In this document: one piece after another, positions 26,204 to 35,509 of the stretch
Numbering within the stretch: position 1 is the stretch's first letter
Layout: each line of letters opens with the position of its first letter
From: CAWKAV01 sp963847735
Lineage (GTDB): Bacteria; Desulfobacterota; Desulfuromonadia; Desulfuromonadales; BM103
DNA: 64,000 nt
Assembly: GCA_963847735.1 (NCBI GenBank)
Contig: CAWKAV010000016.1
Location: forward strand, 558,001-622,000
Reading direction: 5' to 3'
Notes under the pieces: generated by a model
What the model saw: only the letters and a program-made list of their open reading frames with translations
What the model was told of the DNA's origin: nothing
Database searches by the model: none
Program-made: the position numbers and the translations under genes

Positions 26204-27685
26204 ATGTACTCCCCATCTCTTGAAGAGTTTAAAAATCTAACCCGCCAAGGGAACTTAATTCCAGTCTATCGTGAAATTCTCGCAGATATGGAAACCCCTG
26301 TTTCTGCCTTTTGCAAGATCGATGACTACAAAAGTGCCTTCCTGCTGGAAAGTATTGCTGGTGGTGAGAAGTGGGCACGCTATTCTTTTCTGGGAGTTGG
26401 TTCAGGTCGTGCGTTCAGATGCCGAGGCGACTATTTCGAGATTCTCGAAAATGGTCTGCCGGTTGAGTCTGGTTCGACGGTGAACCCTCTGCTTGAATTG
26501 AAGGAATTCCTTTCTCTCTACCAGCCGGTTGTCCTGCCAGAACTACCACGCTTTTTTGGTGGAGCGGTCGGTTATCTCGGGTATGACATGGTTCGCCACA
26601 TCGAGGAACTTCCGGTGCTCAACGATGCAGAGATTGGCACCTATGACAGCTGGTTTCAGATTACAGAAACACTGTTGATCTTTGATAATATGCAGCAGAA
26701 GATCAAGGTTCTCAGTAATGTTCATTTGCGTGAAGGTATCGATCCTGATCTTTTGTACGATGAGGCAGTTAAGCGTGTTGACGCAATGGTTACGCTGTTG
26801 CGTAAGCCCTTACCTGTTCGATCTGCCAGAACGGGCAAAGCAACGGCAACAGCGTTACAGTCCAACTTCAGCCGTTCCGATTTTGAATCAGCCGTTGAAC
26901 GCTGCAAGGATTACATCCGTTCCGGCGATGTGATCCAGGTGGTGCTCTCGCAAAGGTTCTCCGGGGATCTTGATGCCGAACCTTTTGATGTTTATCGGGC
27001 CTTGCGGACCATCAACCCCTCCCCCTACATGTTTTACCTGCAGTTCAACGAGACCCGCGTCATCGGTTCCTCTCCAGAGGTTCTGGTCCGCAAAGAGGGT
27101 GATCACGTCGAGGTGCGACCGATTGCCGGCACCCGACCACGGGGGGTAACACTTGAAGATGACCAGCGCTTTGAAGAAGAGTTGCTGGCCGACCCGAAAG
27201 AGCGGGCAGAACATATCATGCTGGTCGATCTCGGCCGCAATGACCTCGGTCGGGTTTGTGTGACGGGTTCCGTACAGATCGACGAGTTGATGGTGGTGGA
27301 ACGCTACTCACATGTCATGCACATTGTCTCCAACGTGAGCGGTCAGCTGTTGCCGGGCCATGACGCTCTGGATGTCTTCGAGGCAACCTTCCCGGCCGGG
27401 ACCTTGAGCGGGGCACCGAAGATTCGTGCCATGGAGATTATTGAAGAACTTGAGCCGGTCCGCCGAGAAATCTATGGCGGAGCTGTCGGCTATATTTCTT
27501 TTGACGGAAACATGGATCTGGCCATTGTCATCAGGACACTGGTTGCCCATCAGAACCGTGTTTACCTGCAGGCTGGTGCCGGTGTTGTCGCCGATTCAGA
27601 TCCTGCCTCAGAGTACGAAGAAACCGTCAACAAGGCGATGGGCGTTAAATTAGCCATCGAGCTTGCGCGTCAAGGGTTAGACTGA
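26204..27685 (+). CDS. trpE: Anthranilate synthase component I
   Basis: Makes anthranilate from chorismate, using ammonia from the TrpG partner; first committed step of tryptophan synthesis. 493 residues. The N-terminal LLES segment (AFLLESIAGGEKWARYSFLG, residues ~45-64) is the usual tryptophan feedback site. The C-terminal chorismate-binding domain has RPIAGTRPRG, LVDLGRNDLGRV and GAPKIRAMEIIEELEP. The ATG follows ATAAGGAAATGGC. First gene of a trpEGDCB2FB-A operon. Confidence 0.98.
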   Translation: MYSPSLEEFKNLTRQGNLIPVYREILADMETPVSAFCKIDDYKSAFLLESIAGGEKWARYSFLGVGSGRAFRCRGDYFEILENGLPVESGSTVNPLLELKEFLSLYQPVVLPELPRFFGGAVGYLGYDMVRHIEELPVLNDAEIGTYDSWFQITETLLIFDNMQQKIKVLSNVHLREGIDPDLLYDEAVKRVDAMVTLLRKPLPVRSARTGKATATALQSNFSRSDFESAVERCKDYIRSGDVIQVVLSQRFSGDLDAEPFDVYRALRTINPSPYMFYLQFNETRVIGSSPEVLVRKEGDHVEVRPIAGTRPRGVTLEDDQRFEEELLADPKERAEHIMLVDLGRNDLGRVCVTGSVQIDELMVVERYSHVMHIVSNVSGQLLPGHDALDVFEATFPAGTLSGAPKIRAMEIIEELEPVRREIYGGAVGYISFDGNMDLAIVIRTLVAHQNRVYLQAGAGVVADSDPASEYEETVNKAMGVKLAIELARQGLD

Positions 27686-27686
27686 A

Positions 27687-28256
27687 ATGTTGCTGATGAT
27701 CGACAACTACGACTCGTTTACCTACAATCTGGTGCAATACCTGCGGGTGCTGGGTGAAGAGGTCGTCGTTTACCGTAATGACAAGATCACGCTGGCCGAG
27801 ATCGAAAAGCTTGGTCCTGAGCGGTTAGTCGTCTCCCCAGGGCCCTGTACACCCAATGAAGCAGGTATCTCGGTGCCGGTCATCAAGCATTTTGCCGGCC
27901 GGTTGCCGATCCTCGGCGTCTGCCTCGGGCACCAGTCCATTGGTCAGGCTTATGGTGGCCGGATTGTTCGCGCCGAGCGATTGATGCACGGCAAGACCAG
28001 CCCGATTTTTCACGATGATCGTGAACTCTTTGCCGGTCTGCCAAACCCTTTCGATGCCACACGTTACCACTCTCTTTTGGTTGAGCGCACATCTCTGCCG
28101 GAATGCCTGGAAGTGACTGCGTGGACCGAGGAAGGAGAGATCATGGGGATGCGCCATCGGCAGCTGCCTCTCTGGGGGGTTCAATTCCACCCGGAATCGA
28201 TCCTGACAGTAACCGGCATGGATATGCTTGAAAACTTTTTGGAAATGACGAAGTGA
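27687..28256 (+). CDS. trpG: Anthranilate synthase component II (glutamine amidotransferase)
   Basis: Class I glutamine amidotransferase that supplies ammonia to TrpE; 189 residues. The nucleophile lies in GVCLGHQSIGQAYGG, and the catalytic His-Glu pair in QFHPESILT. It starts one base after trpE stops. The same protein may also serve 4-aminobenzoate synthesis as PabA, since no separate pabA is visible; folP and folC elsewhere in the window are on that route. Confidence 0.97.
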   Translation: MLLMIDNYDSFTYNLVQYLRVLGEEVVVYRNDKITLAEIEKLGPERLVVSPGPCTPNEAGISVPVIKHFAGRLPILGVCLGHQSIGQAYGGRIVRAERLMHGKTSPIFHDDRELFAGLPNPFDATRYHSLLVERTSLPECLEVTAWTEEGEIMGMRHRQLPLWGVQFHPESILTVTGMDMLENFLEMTK

Positions 28257-28304
28257 AGCGGCCAACAGCCCGCCGAAGCTCTGCACTATTTTTTAGGGAC
28301 TAAA

Positions 28305-29354
28305 ATGATCAAGGAAGCGATCGGCAAGCTTGTTCTTCAACAGGACCTCTCCGAGACCGAAATGATTGAAGTGATGAATCAGATTATGGGCGGCGAGGCA
28401 ACTCCGGCCCAGGTCGGAGCCTTTATAACCGCTCTGCGCATGAAGGGCGAGACCATCGAAGAGATCACCGGTGCGGCCCGGGTCATGCGCGATCATGCTA
28501 CACCTATCCGGGTGGGTAGAGCTCTTGATCTTGATCGTGAAGAGATTAACCTTGATCGGGAAACTATCCTGGACACTTGCGGCACCGGTGGCAGCGGGAC
28601 GAAGAGCTTCAACATCTCTACCACGGTTGCTTTCGTTGTGTCTGCTTGTGGGGTGAAGGTTGCCAAACACGGCAATCGCAGCATCTCATCTGCTTGCGGC
28701 AGTGCCGATGTGCTGGAAGCGTTGGGCGTTAACCTGAATGTGACTCCGCAGCAGGTTGAGTCATGCATTAACGAGATCGGTGTTGGTTTCCTCTTCGCCC
28801 CGGCTCTGCATGGAGCTATGAAACATGCAATCGGTCCACGCCGGGAAATCGGCATCCGAACGATCTTCAATATCCTCGGACCCTTGACCAATCCTGCCGG
28901 GGCAGATCGACAGGTGCTCGGTGTCTACGATGAGAGCCTGGTTGAAGTCATGGCGAAGGTTCTGGTCAAACTCGGTTGCCAGCGCGGCTTTGTCGTCCAT
29001 GGTCTGGATGGTATGGATGAGGTGACTCTGACCGGTCCGACACGTATTGGGGAAATTTGTGACGGGGCCGTCACTCTCTCGACAATTGAACCGGAAGATT
29101 TCGGCTTGCGGCGCTGTAATCTGCTTGATCTGCAAGGTGGTGATGCCGCCGCAAACGCAGCGATTGTCAGAGATGTCCTTTCTGGAGTTCCTGGACCAAA
29201 ATTGGATGTTGTTTCTTTGAATGCAGCCTATGCTCTGGTTGCTGCCGGGGTGGCTAAAGATGTTGACGCCGGCCTTGATCGGGCCCGCAGTGTGATCGTT
29301 GATGGCCTGGCCATGGCCAAACTCGAAGGACTTGTCAATTTAACCAATGTCTGA
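28305..29354 (+). CDS. trpD: Anthranilate phosphoribosyltransferase
   Basis: Adds phosphoribosyl pyrophosphate to anthranilate; 349 residues. The PRPP-binding motif DTCGTGGSGTKSFNIST and the anthranilate/PRPP segment KHGNRSISSACGSADVLEAL are intact. Separate from trpG, not fused as in enterobacteria. It follows trpG by 48 bases. Confidence 0.97.
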   Translation: MIKEAIGKLVLQQDLSETEMIEVMNQIMGGEATPAQVGAFITALRMKGETIEEITGAARVMRDHATPIRVGRALDLDREEINLDRETILDTCGTGGSGTKSFNISTTVAFVVSACGVKVAKHGNRSISSACGSADVLEALGVNLNVTPQQVESCINEIGVGFLFAPALHGAMKHAIGPRREIGIRTIFNILGPLTNPAGADRQVLGVYDESLVEVMAKVLVKLGCQRGFVVHGLDGMDEVTLTGPTRIGEICDGAVTLSTIEPEDFGLRRCNLLDLQGGDAAANAAIVRDVLSGVPGPKLDVVSLNAAYALVAAGVAKDVDAGLDRARSVIVDGLAMAKLEGLVNLTNV

Positions 29355-29398
29355 ATCGGTCTTCCCTCTTCGAGACTGTTTTCGAAACTAGAGTTCCC

Positions 29399-30196
29399 AT
29401 GATTCTTGATAGGATTGCCGAACATAAACGTCAGGAAGTTGCCCTGGCCAAGAGCCGCCGTTCACTCGCTTCTGTACAGCATGGTGTTGGTGAACTTGAG
29501 GACCAAACGAGAGGTTTCTTACGGGCTCTGCGTGTAGTGGCAGCCTCTGACTGGACGGCTGTGATTGCAGAAGTCAAGAAAGGATCTCCCAGCAAAGGGG
29601 TGATTCGTGAAGACTTCGATCCATTGACAATTGCAGAAATCTACCAGGCTAATGGTGCGGCCTGTTTGTCAGTGTTGACAGACGAACACTTTTTTATGGG
29701 GCATCTGCACTACCTCGGCAATATTCGGGAAGTGGTCAACCTGCCCTTATTGCGCAAGGATTTTATCTGCGACCCTTACCAAATCTACGAGGCAAGACTT
29801 GCCGGAGCTGATGCTGTCCTGTTGATCGTTGCCATGCTTGATGCTGGGCAACTGGTAGAGTACAATGCACTGGCCACCGAGCTTCATCTCGATGTGCTGC
29901 TGGAAGTACATGACGAGCCGGAACTGGAATTGGCGCTGAGCACCGGATGCGAACTGATCGGCATCAATAATCGCAATCTGCAGACATTTGAGACCGATCT
30001 GGCAACTACAGAACGGTTGTTGCCTATGATCCCCCCCGGCCATTTTGTTGTTGCTGAGAGTGGTATCACCTGCCGCTCTGACGTCCTGCGTTTATACCAG
30101 GCCGGAGCCAGGGGATTTCTGGTTGGTGAATCGTTGATGCGCGAGGACGATATAGGTGCCAAACTGCGCGAACTGCAGGGTGTGACGAACTCATAG
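29399..30196 (+). CDS. trpC: Indole-3-glycerol phosphate synthase
   Basis: Closes the indole ring from CdRP; 265 residues, TIM barrel. Catalytic segments are AEVKKGSPSKGVI, LRKDFICDPYQI, INNRNLQTF and VAESGI. It is monofunctional, since trpF is a separate gene two places downstream. The ribosome binding site before the ATG at 29399 is weak (ctagagttccc). Confidence 0.97.
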   Translation: MILDRIAEHKRQEVALAKSRRSLASVQHGVGELEDQTRGFLRALRVVAASDWTAVIAEVKKGSPSKGVIREDFDPLTIAEIYQANGAACLSVLTDEHFFMGHLHYLGNIREVVNLPLLRKDFICDPYQIYEARLAGADAVLLIVAMLDAGQLVEYNALATELHLDVLLEVHDEPELELALSTGCELIGINNRNLQTFETDLATTERLLPMIPPGHFVVAESGITCRSDVLRLYQAGARGFLVGESLMREDDIGAKLRELQGVTNS

Positions 30197-30240
30197 AAAA
30201 ACTCGAAATATCCGAAGCACCAATGCCTTGGAGATGTTTC

Positions 30241-31593
30241 ATGCGGACTAAAATTCTTCTCAACGAAGATCAGCTTCCCAAGCAGTGGTACAATATTATC
30301 CCGGATATGCCTGGTGAGATGGCGCCGGTCATTCATCCCGGAACTTTTCAGCCAGTTTCTCCGGACGATCTTCTCCCTCTCTTCCCTATGGGATTGATCG
30401 AACAGGAGGTCTCCAGCGAACGTTGGATCGATATCCCGGAAGAGGTTCTCGAAGTCTATAAGTTGTGGCGTCCGGCACCGATGTATCGGGCCCATCAGCT
30501 GGAAAAAGCTCTCGGTACTCCAGCCAGAATCTATTATAAGTACGAGGGGGTTTCCCCGGCGGGCTCGCACAAGCCGAACACGGCAGTGCCACAGGCCTAC
30601 TACAACAAGATTGCCGGGACCAAACGGATTGCGTCTGAAACAGGTGCCGGACAGTGGGGTTCCTCGATCGCGATGGCCTGCCAGCACTTTGGACTGGAGT
30701 GTACGGTATATATGGTCAGGGTTTCGTACAGTCAGAAACCATACCGCAAAAGCATGATGCAGTTGTGGGGAGCAGAGGTGTTCCCTTCGCCGTCTGACAA
30801 GACTAATGCCGGACGGGCTATTCTCGCTAAGGATCCTGACAACCAGGGTTCTTTGGGGATTGCAATCAGCGAGGCTGTTGAAGATGCTGTGACCCATGAG
30901 GATACCCGCTACTCTCTTGGCAGTGTACTGAACCATGTCTGTATGCATCAAACGATCATCGGCCTCGAAGCCAAGGAGCAGCTCAAGATCGCAGGTGACT
31001 ACCCTGACGTAGTGATCGGCTGCCATGGCGGCGGTTCCAACTTCGCCGGGCTGGCTTTTCCCTTCGTTCTGGATAAGGCGAACGGAAAGGGTGTCCGACT
31101 GCTTGCAGTAGAACCGGCCAGTTGCCCGACTCTGACCAAAGGTGTTTATGCTTTCGATTATGGTGATACGGCGAAGATGGCTCCGATTTCCCGCATGTAC
31201 ACCCTCGGCCATGATTTCATGCCACCCGGTATCCATGCTGGAGGCTTGCGCTATCATGGTGCGTCTCCGCTGGTCTCGCAATTGGTGCACGAAGGGGTTG
31301 TTGAAACCAGAGCTGTTCCGCAGACGGCCTGTTTTGAAGCGGCCGTGCTCTTCGCGCGGACCGAGTCAATCATCCCGGCTCCGGAGTCGTCTCACGCTAT
31401 CCGTGCCGCGATTGATGAGGCTCTTCTTGCCAAAGAAGAGGGCAAAGAGCGAGTTATTCTTTTTAACCTGTCCGGACATGGCCATGTCGATATGGCGGCT
31501 TATGATGCTTACTTCAATAATGAGTTGGAGGATTATGAATATCCGGAGGCAGCCATCAAAGAATCATTGTCGAACTTGCCACAGGTTGGCTGA
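30241..31593 (+). CDS. Tryptophan synthase beta chain, TrpB2 type
   Basis: A PLP enzyme of the TrpB2 family, 450 residues, longer than canonical TrpB and with the family's N-terminal extension (KILLNEDQLPKQWYNIIPDM). The PLP lysine lies in GSHKPNTA and the phosphate-binding loop is GGGSNFAG. Known TrpB2 enzymes make tryptophan from indole and serine, mostly without binding TrpA. The ATG at 30241 is favoured by TTGGAG eight bases upstream over the ATG at 30223. It lies between trpC and trpF, in the same operon as a normal trpB. Confidence 0.93.
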   Translation: MRTKILLNEDQLPKQWYNIIPDMPGEMAPVIHPGTFQPVSPDDLLPLFPMGLIEQEVSSERWIDIPEEVLEVYKLWRPAPMYRAHQLEKALGTPARIYYKYEGVSPAGSHKPNTAVPQAYYNKIAGTKRIASETGAGQWGSSIAMACQHFGLECTVYMVRVSYSQKPYRKSMMQLWGAEVFPSPSDKTNAGRAILAKDPDNQGSLGIAISEAVEDAVTHEDTRYSLGSVLNHVCMHQTIIGLEAKEQLKIAGDYPDVVIGCHGGGSNFAGLAFPFVLDKANGKGVRLLAVEPASCPTLTKGVYAFDYGDTAKMAPISRMYTLGHDFMPPGIHAGGLRYHGASPLVSQLVHEGVVETRAVPQTACFEAAVLFARTESIIPAPESSHAIRAAIDEALLAKEEGKERVILFNLSGHGHVDMAAYDAYFNNELEDYEYPEAAIKESLSNLPQVG

Positions 31594-31596
31594 TTG

Positions 31597-32226
31597 ATGC
31601 CTGGTTACGATGTGCCGCGGGTGAAAATATGCGGCATAACAAATATCGAAGATGCGCATCACGCCTCGGCGTGCGGTGCCGATGCTTTGGGATTCGTCTT
31701 ATATTCAGGCAGCCCCAGATTCGTTGATCCTGATCGGGTCAGGCGGATTATTGGGGATCTCCCGCCAATGGTGACGACGGTTGGCTTGTTTGTCAACGAG
31801 TCTCCAGCCCGAATTCGTGAGCTGATTGATTTCTGCGGGTTGGATACTGTGCAGTTACATGGTGATGAAGAACCGGAACAGTGCTGTTATCCCTCCTGTC
31901 GGGTCATCAAGGCTGTGCGCTTGACGGGTGAGATTAAGAGTGAGTTTTTGACTTCGTATCCGGTTGCCGCGTTGCTGCTCGATGCCTATGCCCCTGACAA
32001 GTTTGGTGGTACCGGGCGATGTTGCGATTGGCAACAGGCTGCAATTATTGCCGCACAATATCGGGTCATCCTCGCCGGTGGGCTCACCCCGGAGAATATT
32101 GCCGAAGCTGTTCGCAAGGTCCGCCCCTACGGTGTTGATGTGTCAAGCGGGGTCGAAAAGAAACCCGGACAGAAAGACCCGGATAAAGTGGCCAGGTTCA
32201 TCCATATGGCCAGGGAGGCACTTTAA
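31597..32226 (+). CDS. trpF: Phosphoribosylanthranilate isomerase
   Basis: Amadori rearrangement of phosphoribosylanthranilate; 209 residues. It begins near VKICGITNIEDAHHA, with the catalytic cysteine in KICGIT and catalytic aspartate in LLLDAYAPDKFGGTG. The C-terminal LAGGLTPENIAEAV is typical. Start could be TTG 31594 or ATG 31597; no clear ribosome binding site, so translational coupling to trpB2 (stop at 31593) is likely. Confidence 0.96.
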   Translation: MPGYDVPRVKICGITNIEDAHHASACGADALGFVLYSGSPRFVDPDRVRRIIGDLPPMVTTVGLFVNESPARIRELIDFCGLDTVQLHGDEEPEQCCYPSCRVIKAVRLTGEIKSEFLTSYPVAALLLDAYAPDKFGGTGRCCDWQQAAIIAAQYRVILAGGLTPENIAEAVRKVRPYGVDVSSGVEKKPGQKDPDKVARFIHMAREAL

Positions 32227-33423
32227 GTGAATTATCAACAGCCTGATCAGCGCGGACATTTTGGCCAGTTTGGCGGTCGTTATGTCGCTGAAACTCTGAT
32301 GCCGGCACTGCTGGAGTTGGAGGAGACTTATCATAAATGCCAAATTGATCCCTCCTTTCGGGCTGAGTTTGATGCCTATCTCAAGAATTACGTTGGTCGC
32401 CCGAGTCCGCTTTATTTTGCACAGAGGCTCACAGATCATCTAGGTGGCGCCAAAATCTATCTGAAGCGCGAGGACCTGAATCATACCGGAGCCCATAAGG
32501 TCAACAACACTGTTGGACAGATTCTGCTGGCCCGACGCATGGGCAAACGCAAGGTGATTGCTGAAACAGGTGCAGGGCAGCATGGCGTCGCGACCGCGAC
32601 CGTTGCCGCGCTCTTTGACATGGAGTGCGATATTTTCATGGGAACTGAGGACATCAGGCGTCAATCTCTGAATGTCTTTCGCATGAAGCTTCTCGGTGCT
32701 CGAGTCCACGAAGTGACCAGCGGAACCGCTACCCTCAAGGATGCCATGAATGAAGCCCTGCGTTACTGGGTGACGCATGTCCGTGACACCTTTTATGTGA
32801 TTGGCACTGTGGCAGGCCCGCATCCGTATCCGCAGATGGTTCGCGATTTTCAGTCTGTTATTGGCCGTGAAGCCAAGGAACAGCTTCTTGAAGTCGAAGG
32901 GTGCCTGCCTGATGTCGCTGTGGCCTGCATTGGTGGAGGTTCAAACGCCATGGGGTTGTTTTATCCGTTTCTTGATGACCCATCTGTGAGGCTGGTTGGG
33001 GTGGAGGCAGCTGGCCTCGGCGTGGCAACAGGCAAGCACGCAGCCAGTATCTCTGCTGGTCGGATCGGAGTCCTGCACGGCAATAAGACATACCTTTTAC
33101 AAGATGATGACGGCCAGATTCAGCATGCGCATTCAATTTCGGCCGGGCTTGACTACCCGGGTGTTGGTCCTGAACATGCTCTTCTTAACGACTTAGGTCG
33201 TGCCGAATATGTTTCGGTCACCGATAACGAGGCCTTGGCCGCTTTCAGATTTCTGACAGAAATGGAAGGAATTATGCCTGCCCTGGAAAGCGCCCATGCA
33301 GTGGCCCATCTTTTCAAGCTTGCGCCGGAGTTATCTCCAGAACAAGTCATCGTCGTTTGCCTTTCCGGTCGCGGAGATAAGGACATTCATACCGTTGCCG
33401 AAGCAATGGGTGTAGAACTCTAA
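32227..33423 (+). CDS. trpB: Tryptophan synthase beta chain (canonical TrpB1)
   Basis: Condenses indole from TrpA with serine; 398 residues. The PLP lysine is in LNHTGAHKVNNT, the catalytic glutamate region is ETGAGQHG, and the phosphate loop is GGGSNAMG. GTG start at 32227 directly after the trpF stop, with CAGGGAGG upstream. Its TrpA partner is not next door but 2.1 kb downstream, after a helicase and a uracil-DNA glycosylase gene. Confidence 0.98.
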   Translation: MNYQQPDQRGHFGQFGGRYVAETLMPALLELEETYHKCQIDPSFRAEFDAYLKNYVGRPSPLYFAQRLTDHLGGAKIYLKREDLNHTGAHKVNNTVGQILLARRMGKRKVIAETGAGQHGVATATVAALFDMECDIFMGTEDIRRQSLNVFRMKLLGARVHEVTSGTATLKDAMNEALRYWVTHVRDTFYVIGTVAGPHPYPQMVRDFQSVIGREAKEQLLEVEGCLPDVAVACIGGGSNAMGLFYPFLDDPSVRLVGVEAAGLGVATGKHAASISAGRIGVLHGNKTYLLQDDDGQIQHAHSISAGLDYPGVGPEHALLNDLGRAEYVSVTDNEALAAFRFLTEMEGIMPALESAHAVAHLFKLAPELSPEQVIVVCLSGRGDKDIHTVAEAMGVEL

Positions 33424-33503
33424 CCAAGGAACGCTGAAGCAGAGCATGGACGCAGAAAGAATACGCTTTCAACGTTCGCATATGTGCGCAGTCGTCATTA
33501 TAG

Positions 33504-34765
33504 ATGAAATTTACTGAACTAGATCTCCCCTCGGAACTTATGCGAGGAATAGAGCAGGTTGGCTTTGTTGACCTGACGCCGGTCCAGGAGGAGTCCATCC
33601 CCCTGGCCCTGCAAGGGCGTGATGTCGCGGCGCAGGCTCAGACCGGAACCGGCAAAACGGCCGCTTTTCTCATTGCTCTCTTTACCCGCTTGCAGAAAAA
33701 CACCGCAAAATCGACAAAGGGTCCACGAGCTCTTATCCTGGCTCCGACCCGAGAACTGGTGGTGCAGATCTGTGCTGATGCCAATGGCTTGGGTGCTTAC
33801 TGCCCTTTCAAGGTGCAGCCGATCTTCGGCGGTGTTGACTACGAGAAGCAAAGGAGCGCCCTGCAGGACGGCGTCGATATCATCGTCGCCACTCCAGGGC
33901 GTCTGATCGATTACGCCAAGCAGAATATCTTCAGCCTGGGACATGTCGAATCTTTGGTTATTGATGAGGCCGACCGGATGTTCGATATGGGCTTTATCCG
34001 CGATCTGCGTTATATCCTGCGTAAATTGCCACCCTTTGAAAAACGCCAGACGATGCTCTTCTCTGCAACCCTGTCACAACGTGTCATGGAACTGGCTTAC
34101 GAGTTTATGAATATTGCCGACAAAGTTCGTATTGAGCCTGAACAGGTGACGGCCGAACGGGTTGAGCAGATTGTTTATCACGTGTCACGACGTGAAAAGT
34201 TTCCCCTGTTGCTCGGATTGCTCAAGAAGGAAACCGAGGATGTCAGGGTCCTGATCTTTGTAAATACCAAGAGGGAAGGGGAGCATCTTTCCGGCCGTTT
34301 GCAGCAGAACTACTTTCAAGGTGGCCGTCCTGTCCGGTGATATCCCGCAGAAACAGTCGTATGCGCATTCTGGATGATTTCAAGGCAGGAAAACTGAACT
34401 TTCTGGTCGCCACCGATGTCGCCTCACGCGGTCTGCATATCGAGGCCGTGACACACGTGATCAACTATGATCTGCCGCAGGACGCCGAGGATTATGTCCA
34501 TCGCATCGGCAGAACAGCCCGCGCCGGGGCCGGCGGCAAATCGATTAGCTTTGCTGATGAAGACCTGGCTTATTTCCTTCCCGACATCGAAGAGTATATC
34601 GGCCAGAAGATCCCGAGCACTGTCCCGCACGATGAAGACCTTTGCCACGATTACAAACGTGGCGTGCCCCACAAAAAGGCCCCTGTACCAGAAAAAAGGG
34701 GTGCCGGAAGTAAGACGATGCAACCACGGCGACGGCGTCCAGGCGGCAAACTCAGGTCGAAGTAA
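33504..34765 (+). pseudogene. DEAD-box RNA helicase, disrupted by two +1 frameshifts
   Basis: An ATP-dependent RNA helicase of the RhlE/RhlB kind, about 420 residues once reading is restored. Part one (33504-34340) has AQTGTGKTAAFL, PTRELV, DEAD (VIDEADRMFDMG), SAT and LIFVNT. Part two (from about 34358 to 34765) has ATDVASRGLHIEAV and HRIGRTARAG. Between them one extra base near 34318-34320 and another near 34357 break the frame; removing both restores VAVLSGDIPQKQRMRIL across the junction. This is either recent inactivation or indel errors in the sequence. Confidence 0.9.
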
Positions 34766-34775
34766 GGACGGCAAC

Positions 34776-35456
34776 TTGCCCAGGATTTATTTGAATGGTC
34801 TTGATGACTGTAAGCGGTGTTTGAGGCTAGGGACTTTTATGGCCCGGCTTGCCCCTGCCAAGGGGCATGTGCGCGCCAATTATCACAATGCCCCGGTTAA
34901 TGGCTTCGGTGACCTGCACGCGCGTATTTGTCTGGTCGGTCTTGCTCCAGGGGCCCATGGCGCAAATCGGACCGGTCGGCCCTTCACCGGCGATGGCGCC
35001 GGAAAATTTATGTATCCGTTACTGTATCAGACGGGGTTTTCCAACCAGGCAGAAGCTGTGGCCGTCGATGATGGCCTGGAGTTGCGAGATCTTTATATTA
35101 CTAACGCGGTCAAGTGCTTGCCTCCTGAGAATAGGCCGAATGCCGAAGAATTTACAGCGTGTCGGCCTTATCTCGATGAAGAATTACTGGCTTTAAAGCA
35201 TTTGCGGGTGATTGTTGCCCTCGGGCACGGAGCTCATAAGAGTCTGTTGCGGCTATTCCAGGAACGGGGTCTGATTCATCGTATGTCTGCTGTCCCTTTT
35301 GGTCATGCCAGCAGTTTCTTACTGCCGAACGGACTCTGGCTGGTTGGTTGTTATCATACCAGCCGATACAATGTTCAGACTGGACGGATGCATGACAAGC
35401 TGTTTCTTGACCTGCTTGAACAGGTCAGATCTCTGGCGTTGGGAGAAAACGGTTGA
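34776..35456 (+). CDS. Uracil-DNA glycosylase, family 5 (UdgB type)
   Basis: Removes uracil and other deaminated bases from DNA. 226 residues from the TTG at 34776, preceded by AAGGACGG; a longer frame running back into the helicase is rejected. Family 5 motifs are GLAPGAHGANRTGRPFTGD and GCYHTSRYNVQTGRM. Cysteines C12 and C15, with later ones in NAVKCLPP and FTACRP, fit the four-cysteine iron-sulfur site. This site fixes the start, since the ATG further in would lose two ligands. It lies between trpB and trpA. Confidence 0.93.
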   Translation: MPRIYLNGLDDCKRCLRLGTFMARLAPAKGHVRANYHNAPVNGFGDLHARICLVGLAPGAHGANRTGRPFTGDGAGKFMYPLLYQTGFSNQAEAVAVDDGLELRDLYITNAVKCLPPENRPNAEEFTACRPYLDEELLALKHLRVIVALGHGAHKSLLRLFQERGLIHRMSAVPFGHASSFLLPNGLWLVGCYHTSRYNVQTGRMHDKLFLDLLEQVRSLALGENG

Positions 35457-35509
35457 TGTCGTTCGTCAGGTTCCGATAAAATCAATCCCTTCGGGAAATT
35501 AAATTATTT

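Noticed and set aside
29884..31290. 468-codon minus-strand frame opposite trpC and trpB2
   Set aside because: Antisense to two clear enzymes; the translation is rich in arginine, histidine and cysteine without recognisable motifs.
34467..34775. Longer N-terminus for the uracil-DNA glycosylase
   Set aside because: The extension lies over the helicase 3' end, reads as an arginine/serine-rich shadow, and a well-spaced ribosome binding site supports TTG 34776.
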